64,000 bases of DNA from Burkholderia stabilis (GTDB taxonomy: Bacteria; Pseudomonadota; Gammaproteobacteria; Burkholderiales; Burkholderiaceae). Both the position numbers and the translations under genes were made by a program. Below, piece by piece: positions 55,467 to 63,875 of the stretch; positions within the stretch are counted from its first letter, which is position 1, and each line of letters begins with the position of its first letter. Where the stretch lies: the NCBI RefSeq assembly GCF_001742165.1, contig NZ_CP016442.1, positions 1,550,001-1,614,000 on the forward strand. Reading direction: 5' to 3'. Below the pieces are notes generated by a model. It saw nothing but the letters and a program-made list of their open reading frames with translations, had not been told where the DNA came from and did not search any database.

Positions 55467-56078
55467 ATGCCTCCGCCCGCCGCCTCCATCCCGCCCGCGC
55501 CACCTGCGGGCGACGCGCCGCCACCCGGCGTCCTCGCACTGTTCATCGCGTTCTCGCAAATCGGCCTGACCAGCTTCGGCGGCGGCCTGAGCGGACGCAT
55601 GATGCGCGACTTCGTGCACGAGCGGCGCTGGCTCGACGAAGAGGCGTTCCTCAACGGCCTCGCGCTGTCGCAGGCGTTGCCGGGCGTCAACGTGAAGAAC
55701 CTCGCGATCTGGATCGGCTACCGGCTCGCCGGATGGCGCGGCGCGGTGGCCGGCTTCACCGGCATCATCGCGCCGCCGGCCGTGCTGATCGTGCTGTTCG
55801 GCGTCGCGTTCTCGACCCTCACACGCTTTCCGCTCACGCATGTCGCGCTCGCCGGCGCGGCGGCCGCGGCGATCGGGCTGTCGATCTCGATGGCGATCAC
55901 GGCCGTGCGCCGGCTGCCGCGCCGCGCGTTGCCGTTCACGGTGATGGCGCTCACCTTCGTGTCGGTTGCCGTGCTGCACTGGCCGCTCGTGTGGACCGTG
56001 CTGATCGGCGGCACGTTGAGCGTCGCGCTCGAATACCGCCGTGCGGCCGCGGCATCGGCCGGGAGCGACGCGCCATGA
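55467..56078 (+). CDS. chrA: Chromate transporter, first CHR domain protein
   Basis: A 203-residue protein with one CHR domain: FIAFSQIGLTSFGGGLSGRM is the amphipathic start with the FGGG motif, and FLNGLALSQALPGVNVKNLA contains the conserved PG segment. About six hydrophobic segments follow. Long-chain ChrA has two such domains in one protein; this is one half of a two-gene short-chain pair with the overlapping gene after it. It probably exports chromate or a related oxyanion. The role in chromate resistance is inferred from the family only. Confidence 0.85.
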   Translation: MPPPAASIPPAPPAGDAPPPGVLALFIAFSQIGLTSFGGGLSGRMMRDFVHERRWLDEEAFLNGLALSQALPGVNVKNLAIWIGYRLAGWRGAVAGFTGIIAPPAVLIVLFGVAFSTLTRFPLTHVALAGAAAAAIGLSISMAITAVRRLPRRALPFTVMALTFVSVAVLHWPLVWTVLIGGTLSVALEYRRAAAASAGSDAP

Positions 56079-56617
56079 CCGCGTCGCAACGCTACGCCGC
56101 GCTGTTCGGCGTGTTCGCGCCGCTGTCGATCGCGACGATCGGCGGCGGACAGGCGATCATCGCCGACATCCAGCGCCAGGTCGTCGACGTGCATCACTGG
56201 ATGACCGCCACGCAATTCGTGAACGACTTCGCGATCGCGCGGATGGCGCCGGGCCCCGGCTCGCTGCTCGCGACGCTGATCGGCTGGCAGGTGGCCGGCT
56301 TCTGGGGCGCGGTGATCGCGACGCTCGCGCTGTTCGGCCCGACCGCGTTCCTGATCTACGGCGTCGCGCATCTGTGGCGGCGGCATCAGGGTGCGCGCTG
56401 GCAGCTCGCGCTCGAAGCCGGCCTGCGACCGGTCGCGGCCGGCATGATCCTCGCATCGGTGTGGGTGCTGCTGCAGGCGCTCGATGGCGGCTGGGCCGCA
56501 CGCGCGATCGCACTCGTGTCGACGCTGTGCGTGATGACCACGCGCATTCACGCACTGCTGCTGATCGCGGCGGGCGCGCTGCTGCTCGTCGGCATGCACG
56601 CGATCGGCGGCGCATGA
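56075..56617 (+). CDS. chrA: Chromate transporter, second CHR domain protein
   Basis: A 180-residue protein with the second CHR domain: ALFGVFAPLSIATIGGGQAI has the GGG motif, and NDFAIARMAPGPGSLLATLI carries the PGPG segment. Its start overlaps the preceding stop (ATGA). The two proteins most likely form a hetero-oligomeric antiparallel transporter. No chrB regulator is seen nearby. Confidence 0.83.
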   Translation: MTASQRYAALFGVFAPLSIATIGGGQAIIADIQRQVVDVHHWMTATQFVNDFAIARMAPGPGSLLATLIGWQVAGFWGAVIATLALFGPTAFLIYGVAHLWRRHQGARWQLALEAGLRPVAAGMILASVWVLLQALDGGWAARAIALVSTLCVMTTRIHALLLIAAGALLLVGMHAIGGA

Positions 56618-56642
56618 CGCGCGCCGCCGTCACGCCCGGCAC

Positions 56643-57452
56643 CTAGACGCCGCGAAACACCGGCGCGCGCCGCTCCGCAAACGCGCGCAGCCCTTCGTCG
56701 AAATCCGCGCCCTCGCACGCTTGCCGGCGCAGCTCGGCAATTCGCTCGAACGCATCGGCCGGCAACGGCCGCGCGTCCTGCAACACGCGCAACTGCTCCT
56801 TCACGGCCTGCACCGCGAGCGGCGCCTTCGCGGCGATCGTGCGCGCCACGTCGAGCGCGGCATCGTCGACACCGCCCGCTTCCGCCAGCCGATTGACGAG
56901 CCCGTGATGCGCGGCGCGCTCCGCATCGAGCGGCTGCGCGCAGAAGAACATTTCCTTCAGCACGTGGATCGGCAGGTTGTCGTAGAAGCGCAGCAGGCCG
57001 CTCGTCGAATACGGCAGGCCGATGTTCGCGGGCGTCATCGCGAAACGCGCGTCGCGCGCGGCGACGACGAGGTCGCAGCTCATCACGAGGTCGACCGCCC
57101 CGCCCCACGCCGACCCGGCCACCGCCGCGATCACCGCGCCCGGGTAAGTGCGCACGCGCCGCAGCGCCCGTTCGAGCGGCTTGCCGTACGCAAGCGGATC
57201 GCGGTCGTCGGCCAGCTCGCGCAGGTCGTGCCCGGCGCTCCACACGTCGCCGCTGCCGTCGTTCGACAGGATCACGACCGGCGGCGGACGCAGCGCCGCA
57301 AGCGAATCGATGCACTCGACGAGCGCATCGAGCAACGGCGCGTCGAGCGCATGCCGCCGCGCCGGATTCGCGAACCGTACGCGTGCGATCCGCTCGCCGA
57401 TCAGGTCGACCGTCACGGGCGATCGGGTGTCGGGTGTCGTGATGTCGTTCAT
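56643..57452 (-). CDS. Methylmalonyl-CoA decarboxylase-type crotonase (ScpB-like)
   Basis: A 269-residue crotonase-superfamily protein that closely resembles E. coli ScpB (YgfG). It shares SAGHDLRELADDRDPLAYGK, VAGSAWGGAVDLVMSCDLVV, the MTPANIGLPY loop with the ScpB-type Tyr, ILKEM-like VLKEMFFCAQPLDAERAA, and KAPLAVQAVKEQLRVL. ScpB decarboxylates methylmalonyl-CoA to propionyl-CoA. The start overlaps the stop of the CoA-transferase gene (ATGA). It is the third gene of the MFS-CaiB-ScpB unit. An enoyl-CoA hydratase reading is less likely, because the hydratase glutamate pair is not apparent. Confidence 0.82.
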   Translation of the reverse strand: MNDITTPDTRSPVTVDLIGERIARVRFANPARRHALDAPLLDALVECIDSLAALRPPPVVILSNDGSGDVWSAGHDLRELADDRDPLAYGKPLERALRRVRTYPGAVIAAVAGSAWGGAVDLVMSCDLVVAARDARFAMTPANIGLPYSTSGLLRFYDNLPIHVLKEMFFCAQPLDAERAAHHGLVNRLAEAGGVDDAALDVARTIAAKAPLAVQAVKEQLRVLQDARPLPADAFERIAELRRQACEGADFDEGLRAFAERRAPVFRGV

Positions 57453-58672
57453 TGCACGGCCTCCGCCACCGCTTCCGCCTGGAAAATCGCGCGCTCGGCC
57501 AGCAGCGCGTCGATCGCGTCGTCGCCGTAGCCCGCTTCGCGCAGCACGTCGACCGTATGCTCGCCGAGCAGCGGCGGCGCATGGCGCGTGCGCGGCGCCG
57601 GCACGTCGTCGCCCATGCCGCCGAGCGGCGTGACGACCTGGCGCAGCGTGCCGAGCGTCGGATGCGCGACCGGTTCGACCAGCCCGCAGTGCGCGAGCTG
57701 CGGATCGGCGAACACTTCGTCGAGCGTATTGATCGGCCCGGCCGGCAACCCGGCCTCGACGAAACGCTGCGTCCATTCGCGCTTGCCGCGCGTGCGCAGC
57801 CGGCTTTCGAGCAGCACTTTCAGTGCGTCGCGGTGTTCGACGCGCGCATCGTTGGTCGCGAAGCGCGGATCGTTCGGCAGGTCGGGCAGGTCCAGCAACT
57901 GGCACAGGCGCAGCCACATGTCGGTCGTGATCGGGGCGAGATTGAGCGGCCCGTCGGCCGTCTCGAACACGCCGTACGGCGCGATCACCGCATGCGCATT
58001 GCCGGTGCGGCGCGGCACGTCGCCGAGGCTCAGGTAGCGTTGACCATGCACGCTCAGCAGCGAGACGAGACTTTCGAGCAGCGACGTGCCGACGTGCTGG
58101 CCGCGCCCCGTGCGCTCACGCTCGAACAGCGCGGCCATCACGCCGGTCGCGACCCACATCCCGGAACTGAGATCGCCGATCGCGGTGCCCGTGCGAGTCG
58201 GCTCGCCGTCCGGGAAACCGGTGAGGCTCATCAGCCCCGCATAACCCTGCGCGATCTGGTCGAAACCCGGCCAGTCGCGCAACGGGCCGCGCGGGCCGAA
58301 CGCGGTGACGCTGCCCATCACGAGCCGCGGATCACGCGCGCTGAGCGCGGCGTAGCCGAGCCCCATCGCGTCCATCGTGCCGGCCTTGAAATTCTCGATC
58401 ACGACGTCGGCCTGCGCGATCAGCCGCCGCACCACATCGATGCCGGCCGGCTGCCGGAAATCCACGCAGATGCCGCGCTTGTTGCGGTTGCAGGACAGGT
58501 AGTACGTGCTCACGCCGCGATCGAACGGCCCCCATGCGCGGCTCATGTCGCCGTTCGGCCCCGACTCGACCTTGATCACCTCGGCGCCGAGATCGGCGAG
58601 CACCATCGAGCAGAACGGCCCCGACAGCGCGCGACTCAGATCGACGACCCTGATTCCTTGTAATGCCTGCAT
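57449..58672 (-). CDS. CaiB/BaiF family (class III) CoA-transferase
   Basis: A 407-residue class III CoA-transferase. The N-terminus GIRVVDLSRALSGPFCSMVL and ADLGAEVIKVESGPNGDMSR is typical. Asp in the AIGDLSSGMW-type segment is in the position of the catalytic carboxylate, followed by TSLLESLVSLL and a C-terminal GPINTLDEVFADPQLAHCGL. It moves CoA between acyl-CoA and a free carboxylate. Coupled translation with the ScpB-like gene and proximity of the carrier suggest a dicarboxylic acid substrate. A ribosome site AGGAG is seven bases before the ATG. Confidence 0.9.
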   Translation of the reverse strand: MQALQGIRVVDLSRALSGPFCSMVLADLGAEVIKVESGPNGDMSRAWGPFDRGVSTYYLSCNRNKRGICVDFRQPAGIDVVRRLIAQADVVIENFKAGTMDAMGLGYAALSARDPRLVMGSVTAFGPRGPLRDWPGFDQIAQGYAGLMSLTGFPDGEPTRTGTAIGDLSSGMWVATGVMAALFERERTGRGQHVGTSLLESLVSLLSVHGQRYLSLGDVPRRTGNAHAVIAPYGVFETADGPLNLAPITTDMWLRLCQLLDLPDLPNDPRFATNDARVEHRDALKVLLESRLRTRGKREWTQRFVEAGLPAGPINTLDEVFADPQLAHCGLVEPVAHPTLGTLRQVVTPLGGMGDDVPAPRTRHAPPLLGEHTVDVLREAGYGDDAIDALLAERAIFQAEAVAEAVQ

Positions 58673-58733
58673 TCCCGACTCCTGATGGTGATGACTGGAT
58701 GTTGCGTATGACTGAGCGATGGTGTTGCCCCGC

Positions 58734-60056
58734 TCATTCGGGCAGCGTCTGGTGGCGTGTTTCGACCGCGAACGGCAGGATCAGGATGCCGAGCCCGAAC
58801 ACGGCCGCGGTCCATGCGACCGGCACGCCGAGCGATCCGTAGCCGTGAATCGCGGCGCCGAGCAGGAAGTTCACGCCCGCGCCGATGAAGCGGCCGACCG
58901 ATGCATTGAACGCGAACGCGGTGGCCCGCACGCGCGTCGGATACTGCTCGGGCAGCCACAGCGAGAAGATCGCGAAGTTGCCGCCGAAGAAACCGAGGAA
59001 CGCGAGCGACACCATGAACGCCGCGAGCCCGTTCGGCTGGTAGAACGCCCAGCCGAACGCGAACACGATCGAGCCGGCCATGCCCGCGAAATACACGCCG
59101 AGCGCCGTGCGCCTGCCGAGTCGCTCCGACAGCCACGGTGCGACCAGGCAACCGGCGATCGTCGCGCACGACAGGATCGCCGCGCCGACCGACGCGAGCC
59201 GCAGCGCGCCGATGTGATCGATGCCCGCACGCGCCGCCAGCGTGGTGACCGCGCTCGCCTCGTAGACGGAGCCGGCCCACAGCCCGACGATCGCGACACC
59301 GACGAGGCTCGCGCTCGTCAGCGTGCGGCGCAGGAAGGCCGGCGCGAAGATCTCGCGCAGCGGATGCGCGCGCTGCGCGTCGGCCACGTCGCCGTCGCGG
59401 GCATCGTGCCGGCGCCACTGCCCCGGCTCCTTCACGCGCATCACGGTGAACACCGCGAGCAGCGCGGGCGCCAGCCCGCACAGGAACATCGCGCGCCAGC
59501 CGTAGGTCGCGCCGATCGTGTAGTTCAGGCAGGCCGCGATGAAGAAGCCGAAGTAATAGCCCGTCTGCAGGTAGCCGGCGCCCATCTTGCGGCGGTCTTC
59601 CGGCCAGCTCTCGGCGACGTAGGTGCCCGCCAGCGCCCATTCGCCGCCGACGCCGATCCCGGCGATCAGCCGGCACGCGGCCAGCGCCCACACGTCGTGC
59701 ACGAACGCGGCCGCGCCGGTGAAGACCGAATAGATCAGGATGCTCGCGGCGAGCGTACGCACGCGGCCGAAGCGGTCGGCGAGCGGCCCCCAGATGAACG
59801 ACAGCCCCCAGCCGATCAGGAACAGCGCGAACAGGATCGAGCCGTACATCCCGAGATTCGCGGGCGTCGCCGCGATGCCGGACGCCGGCAGCAATTCGGT
59901 CAGTGCGGGAATCAGCACGAGCGCGTAGATCACCGAATCCACGCCGTCGAGCACCCAGCCCGCATACACGGCCCAGAAGCCCTTGACCTGCTCGCGCGTG
60001 AGCGGCGTGCGCCGCGGCTTCGCGCCGGCCGCCGGCGCGTCGATCGCCTTGAACAT
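58734..60056 (-). CDS. MFS transporter, aromatic or dicarboxylate acid symporter type
   Basis: A 440-residue, 12-helix MFS carrier of the AAHS/MHS-like type: AGWVLDGVDSVIYALVLIPA in helix 1 (D and D-type motif), GPLADRFGRVRTLAAS in loop 2-3, GIGVGGEWALAGTYVAESWP in helix 4, and APWLSERLGRRTALG in the central loop. The ATG at 60056 has AGGAGA at six bases. It is the first gene of a three-gene unit with a CoA-transferase and a decarboxylase, so it probably imports their substrate. Regulation is likely by the divergent LysR protein. Confidence 0.9.
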   Translation of the reverse strand: MFKAIDAPAAGAKPRRTPLTREQVKGFWAVYAGWVLDGVDSVIYALVLIPALTELLPASGIAATPANLGMYGSILFALFLIGWGLSFIWGPLADRFGRVRTLAASILIYSVFTGAAAFVHDVWALAACRLIAGIGVGGEWALAGTYVAESWPEDRRKMGAGYLQTGYYFGFFIAACLNYTIGATYGWRAMFLCGLAPALLAVFTVMRVKEPGQWRRHDARDGDVADAQRAHPLREIFAPAFLRRTLTSASLVGVAIVGLWAGSVYEASAVTTLAARAGIDHIGALRLASVGAAILSCATIAGCLVAPWLSERLGRRTALGVYFAGMAGSIVFAFGWAFYQPNGLAAFMVSLAFLGFFGGNFAIFSLWLPEQYPTRVRATAFAFNASVGRFIGAGVNFLLGAAIHGYGSLGVPVAWTAAVFGLGILILPFAVETRHQTLPE

Positions 60057-60137
60057 CTTCGTCTCCTTGCCGGCGGGGCCGGCGCTTTTGCCGCGTCCGG
60101 TCCGGGATGGCCGGCAGGCTGGCTCTTTTGTGAGACG

Positions 60138-60179
60138 AGTATAGAAACACCATCGATCGCCGAAAAATATGATATTCAT
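60138..60179. promoter_or_regulatory. MFS promoter and candidate LysR site in the divergent region
   Basis: On the minus strand a -10 (TATACT at 60138-60143) has a weak TTTTCG -35 at 17 bases. Next to it is ATGATATTCAT (60169-60179), an inverted repeat that fits the LysR-type T-N11-A pattern. The region contains two CGATCG words. No ligand can be inferred from the sites. Confidence 0.4.
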
Positions 60180-60226
60180 CTTGCTCGATCGGATTGGCTT
60201 ATGGCTTGAATCGGGAGACGGCGGCG

Positions 60227-61156
60227 ATGGACTTGAGACAGTTGCGCTACTTCGTGAAGGTCGTCGAATGCGGCAACGTCACGCATGCGAGCGAGGCGCT
60301 GCATGTCGCGCAGCCGGCGGTGAGCCAGCAGATGCGCAATCTCGAACAGGATCTCGGGATGCAGCTGCTCGAACGGAGCGTGCGCGGCGTCGCGCCGACG
60401 GCCGCCGGCCGCACGCTGTACCAGCACGCGCTCGAACTGCTGCGCCAGGCCGACGGCACGCGCGAGCTGCTGCGCCGCGACGCCGAAACGCCGCAAGGCC
60501 GCGTGACGGTCGGCATGCCGTCGAGCACCGCCCGCGTGCTGGCCATCCCGCTCGCCCGCGCCGTGCGCGATCGTTATCCCGGCATCATGCTCGAGCTGAT
60601 CGAGGCGCCGAGCGCCGATCTCGACACGCTGCTCGAACGCGCGCGGCTCGATCTCGCGATCGTCGTCGACGCGGTCGACACGCGCGGCATCGCGATCCAC
60701 CGGCTGCTGACGGAAACGCTGTACCTGATCACGTGGCCGGAGTTTCCGGTGCCGGACGATCCGGTGCCGCTCGACGCGATCGCGCAGATGCCGCTCGTGC
60801 TGCCGAGCGCGCCGAACACGATTCGCAACCGCGTCGACTGGGCGATGCGCGAGGCCGGGCTGTCGTACGGAATCAGCTTCGAGGCGAGTTCGACCGGGCT
60901 GCTGTTCGCGGCCGTGATGGCGCAACTCGGCGTGACGATCCTGCCGTGGACGGCCGCGCACGTCGAGATCGAGGAACGCAAGCTCAAGCTGTCGACGGTC
61001 GCGCACCGGCTGTTCGCGCGCGACCTGTCGCTGTGCTGGCACGATACGGCGCTCGTCAGCAACGCGGTGCAGAAGGTGAAGGCCGAGATCGTGCGGCTGT
61101 TCGACACGCTCGGGCGACGGCCGGAGTGGGCGGCCGGCGATGCCGGCCGCGCGTGA
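60227..61156 (+). CDS. LysR-family regulator of the divergent operon
   Basis: A 309-residue LysR-type regulator with an N-terminal helix-turn-helix (MDLRQLRYFVKVVECGNVTH, ASEALHVAQPAVSQQMRNLE, LLERSVRGVAPTAAGRTLY). The effector-binding domain begins GRVTVGMPSSTARVLAIPLA and runs to the end. The ATG at 60227 matches the family start; longer frames exist upstream but lack homology-like sequence. By position it should control the divergent MFS-CoA-transferase-decarboxylase operon, with the co-inducer probably a pathway metabolite. Confidence 0.92.
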   Translation: MDLRQLRYFVKVVECGNVTHASEALHVAQPAVSQQMRNLEQDLGMQLLERSVRGVAPTAAGRTLYQHALELLRQADGTRELLRRDAETPQGRVTVGMPSSTARVLAIPLARAVRDRYPGIMLELIEAPSADLDTLLERARLDLAIVVDAVDTRGIAIHRLLTETLYLITWPEFPVPDDPVPLDAIAQMPLVLPSAPNTIRNRVDWAMREAGLSYGISFEASSTGLLFAAVMAQLGVTILPWTAAHVEIEERKLKLSTVAHRLFARDLSLCWHDTALVSNAVQKVKAEIVRLFDTLGRRPEWAAGDAGRA

Positions 61157-61279
61157 CTTGCGCGATGCATGCCTTGTGCCGCCCCGCCGCGCGTACTAAG
61201 CTGCTCGCATCCCGGGTACCGCTACTCCCTCCTCTTCTCCTCGCCGCTCGGTATAAGCGTCGGGGGAAGGAGGCCGTTC

Positions 61280-61621
61280 GTGTCCCCGCTCCAGTCTGCC
61301 TGGCTTCTGCTCGGCGTCAGTGTCCTCGCCGAAGTGCTCGGCTCCGTCGGCCTGAAATTCTCGGCCGGCTTTTCCCGCCCGCTGCCGTCCGCAATCACGA
61401 TCGTCTGTTATGCGTGCGCCGTCTGGTTGATGGCGCTCGCGACGAAGCGTCTCGAACTGGGGCTCGCGTATGCGAGCTGGGCCGCCGCCAGCACGGCGGC
61501 CACAGCCGTGATCGGTATCGTCTGCTTCGATGAGTCGGTGTCGTCGCTGAAGCTCGCGGGCATCGCGCTGACCGTCTGTGCGCTCGTCGCACTCAACCTC
61601 GGCGATGCAGCGGCGCACTGA
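61280..61621 (+). CDS. Small multidrug-resistance (SMR) family transporter
   Basis: A 113-residue, four-helix membrane protein. Helix 1 carries the essential Glu: LLGVSVLAEVLGSVGLKFS is the SMR EVxGTxxLKxS pattern. LELGLAYASWAAASTAATAV matches the YAIW motif of the family in helix 3. It could be EmrE-like (polyaromatic cations) or Gdx/SugE-like (guanidinium); the sequence does not settle this. The start is GTG (61280-61282) preceded by AGGAGG at ideal spacing; longer upstream frames are not membrane-like. No second SMR subunit is adjacent. Confidence 0.85.
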   Translation: MSPLQSAWLLLGVSVLAEVLGSVGLKFSAGFSRPLPSAITIVCYACAVWLMALATKRLELGLAYASWAAASTAATAVIGIVCFDESVSSLKLAGIALTVCALVALNLGDAAAH

Positions 61622-61677
61622 CTTCGATCGGCGCCAACCGTCGGCGCGCGGATGTCGAGCGTCGGTGGCGGGAGGCA

Positions 61678-61706
61678 TTGACAACGCCCCCCGCCGCCCC
61701 TTAACG
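61678..61706 (+). promoter_or_regulatory. Putative promoter of the ArgO-like gene
   Basis: A perfect TTGACA (61678-61683) and TTAACG (61701-61706) are 17 bases apart, 54 bases ahead of the ArgO-like start. Confidence 0.45.
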
Positions 61707-61759
61707 TTGCTCGCATCGTAACCATCACCGGTTCAGCTTAAGAGGTTGTCGGCCCGCTC

Positions 61760-62404
61760 GTGCTCGACACCTCCGCCTTCCTCGAAGGCCTGCTGCTTGG
61801 CGCCGGCCTGTTCACGTCGGTCGGCCCCAAAGACGCCTTCGTCATCAAGCGCTCGATCTCGAGCCCCCATCTGCTCTCCATCGCCCTCGTCTGCGCCGGC
61901 AGCGACGCGCTGCTGATCGCGCTCGGCGCGCAGGGGCTGTCGGCGATGCTGGCACGGCATCCCGGCGTGGTATCGGCGGCGCTGTGGGCCGGCATCGCGT
62001 ATCTCGCCGGTTATGGCCTGCTCGCGCTACGCTCCGCGATCCGGCGGCGGCGGCCGGAGTCCATCGACCCTTCACGCGCGGACTGCAAAACCACGCTGTC
62101 ACGCACGGTGCTCGCCACCGCCGCCGTCTCGCTGCTCAATCCGTATGCGTGGATCGACACCGTGCTGCTGCTCGGCACCGTGACCGTGAGCCACGCGCCT
62201 GCTGCGCGCACGCCGTTCGCGATCGGTGCGATGACGGCTTCGCTCGCGTGGTTCCTGATGCTCGTCTACGGCGCACGTGCGTGCCGCGCGTGGTTCGCTC
62301 GCGCGCTCGCCTGGCGTGTGCTCGATTTTTTCGTCGCGGCGATGATGCTCGGCTTCGCGGCGCGTTTCGCGATCGACGCGCTTCAGGCGTCAGCGGGCCG
62401 ATAG
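61760..62404 (+). CDS. LysE/ArgO-family amino-acid exporter
   Basis: A 214-residue, six-helix exporter. The N-terminus FLEGLLLGAGLFTSVGPKDA is the LysE/ArgO helix 1 with the GP motif. AALWAGIAYLAGYGLLALRS is helix 3, and ATAAVSLLNPYAWIDTVLLL carries the conserved NP.A.D motif. The probable role is export of arginine or another basic amino acid. The start GTG at 61760 lacks a close ribosome site. Its 3' end overlaps the convergent dehydratase gene by 15 bases. Confidence 0.87.
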   Translation: MLDTSAFLEGLLLGAGLFTSVGPKDAFVIKRSISSPHLLSIALVCAGSDALLIALGAQGLSAMLARHPGVVSAALWAGIAYLAGYGLLALRSAIRRRRPESIDPSRADCKTTLSRTVLATAAVSLLNPYAWIDTVLLLGTVTVSHAPAARTPFAIGAMTASLAWFLMLVYGARACRAWFARALAWRVLDFFVAAMMLGFAARFAIDALQASAGR

Positions 62405-63550
62405 CGCGCGAAATGCGTCATGCGCCCCGGCATGAAGTTCGAAACCGATGCCCGGCGCTTGCGACACGCGGGCATATCCGGCGTCGACGGTTTCGCCATT
62501 GGCCAGCCCGCTGAACGGATGAAATGCAAATGGACTGACTTCCGCACCGCCGAGCCCGAGCGCGGCCACGACGTGCAGCGAGAACAGATGGCCGCCATGC
62601 GGCCAGAACGCATCGCGCCGCCAGCCCTGCGACACGAAGTGATCGACGATCTGCAGATAGCCGGGTACGCCATAGCAATGCACCGGATCGAACACGAGCA
62701 CGTCGCGGTCGCGGCGCAGGCCGCCGTAGCGGTCGAGCAGCTTCGCTTCCGCGAGCGAGAACAGCGCTTCGCCGGTCGCGATCGGCGGTGCGTATCGCGC
62801 GGCCAGGTCGGCGTGGAGCGGCAGGTCGAGCGGGTCGCATACGTCCTCGAACCACCAGAGATCGAACGGCGCGAGCATCATCGCGGCGGCTTGCACGGTC
62901 GTCGCGTCGTACGCGTTCATCGCGTCGACCGCCAGATGCGAGCCGTCGACAAGGTGCGCGGCGGCGGCTTCGATGCGTCGGCGATCCTGATCGAGATCCG
63001 CGCCGCCGATCTTGATCTTCGCGTGCGTGTAGCCGAGATCGGCGATGCGGCGCATCTCGTCGGACAGGCGTGCGAGATCGTCATGCGGATAGCAGTAGCC
63101 GCCGCCCGCGTACACGCGCACGCGCGGGGCGGCCGCGCGTGCGAGCCGGTCGGCGAGCAAGCGATGAAGCGGCAGGTTGGCGATCTTCGCGGCGGCGTCC
63201 CAGATCGCCATGTCGAGCGTGCCGACCGCGACGCAGCGTTCGCCGTGCCCGCCGGGTTTTTCGCCGGCCATCATCGCGCGCCATGCGCGAAACGGATCGA
63301 GGTTCGTGCCGGCTTCGTCGGCGAGCGTGTCGGTGGCGGCCAGCAGGCGCGGCGCGAACCGTTCGCGGATCAGGCCGCCCTGCGCGAAGCGGCCGACCGA
63401 TGCGTAGCCGTAACCCGTCACGGGGCGGCCGTCGCGGATGACGTCCGTGACGACTGCGACGATGCTCGTCGTCAGGCCACCGGATGGAATGGACGGGTCG
63501 GCGTAGCGGGAGACGGGAATCGCTTGTTCGTGGATGGCGGTGATGCGCAT
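62390..63550 (-). CDS. tarD: Enolase-superfamily dehydratase, D-tartrate dehydratase-like
   Basis: A 386-residue member of the mandelate racemase/muconate-lactonising group. Long stretches resemble the Bradyrhizobium D(-)-tartrate dehydratase: TTSIVAVVTDVIRDGRPVTG, GRFAQGGLIRERFAPRLLAA, MMAGEKPGGHGERCVAVGTL, THAKIKIGGADLDQDRRRIE (with the KxK acid/base lysine), LAVDAMNAYD with a metal ligand, FEDVCDPLD, and FWPHGGHLFSLHVVAALGLG, which carries the catalytic His. It would convert D-tartrate to oxaloacetate. Specificity is inferred; other acid sugars remain possible. No tartrate carrier adjoins it. The ATG at 63550 gives the usual MRI start. Confidence 0.82.
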   Translation of the reverse strand: MRITAIHEQAIPVSRYADPSIPSGGLTTSIVAVVTDVIRDGRPVTGYGYASVGRFAQGGLIRERFAPRLLAATDTLADEAGTNLDPFRAWRAMMAGEKPGGHGERCVAVGTLDMAIWDAAAKIANLPLHRLLADRLARAAAPRVRVYAGGGYCYPHDDLARLSDEMRRIADLGYTHAKIKIGGADLDQDRRRIEAAAAHLVDGSHLAVDAMNAYDATTVQAAAMMLAPFDLWWFEDVCDPLDLPLHADLAARYAPPIATGEALFSLAEAKLLDRYGGLRRDRDVLVFDPVHCYGVPGYLQIVDHFVSQGWRRDAFWPHGGHLFSLHVVAALGLGGAEVSPFAFHPFSGLANGETVDAGYARVSQAPGIGFELHAGAHDAFRALSAR

Positions 63551-63875
63551 GGTCGGGGTTCCGGTGGGGCGCCCGGCGCATGCGGAAGGGTTCACGCGCT
63601 GCAGCCGAAACGGTGGGCGGACCGCTGCATCATAGGGGTTTGGACGATGTCGTGCCGGGTGAAGCGACGGGTGTAATCACGCATTCGTCAGTGCCGGCAC
63701 ACGCCGGCATGCGTTGTCGCGTCGTTGCCGCCCTGAGCAGATTCCTCGTCGAGATACGCGTTCTGCGAGCGTCACCTTGTTTTTAATGGGTATGGGCCCT
63801 TGCACCATGCAAGGGCCGCGAACCGGAAAGGCATCCGGACGACAACGACATGCGCGGTCGACCCGACAGGCCCGC
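63551..63875. other. Intergenic stretch ahead of the tartrate dehydratase-like gene
   Basis: These 325 bases hold no recognisable gene apart from a hairpin at 63795-63817. They should include the promoter of the dehydratase-like gene, but I could not place one. Confidence 0.45.
63795..63817 (-). terminator. Perfect hairpin downstream of the cupin gene
   Basis: GGCCCTTGCA pairs perfectly with TGCAAGGGCC around CCA. On the minus strand it is followed after about eight bases by TTAAAA. It is about 60 bases past the cupin stop, a plausible but imperfect terminator. Confidence 0.5.

Noticed and set aside
55467..56617. Frameshifted single long-chain ChrA
   Set aside because: The two halves overlap by ATGA, and each has its own start and complete CHR motifs. 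Two-gene short-chain pairs are normal, so this is not a defect.
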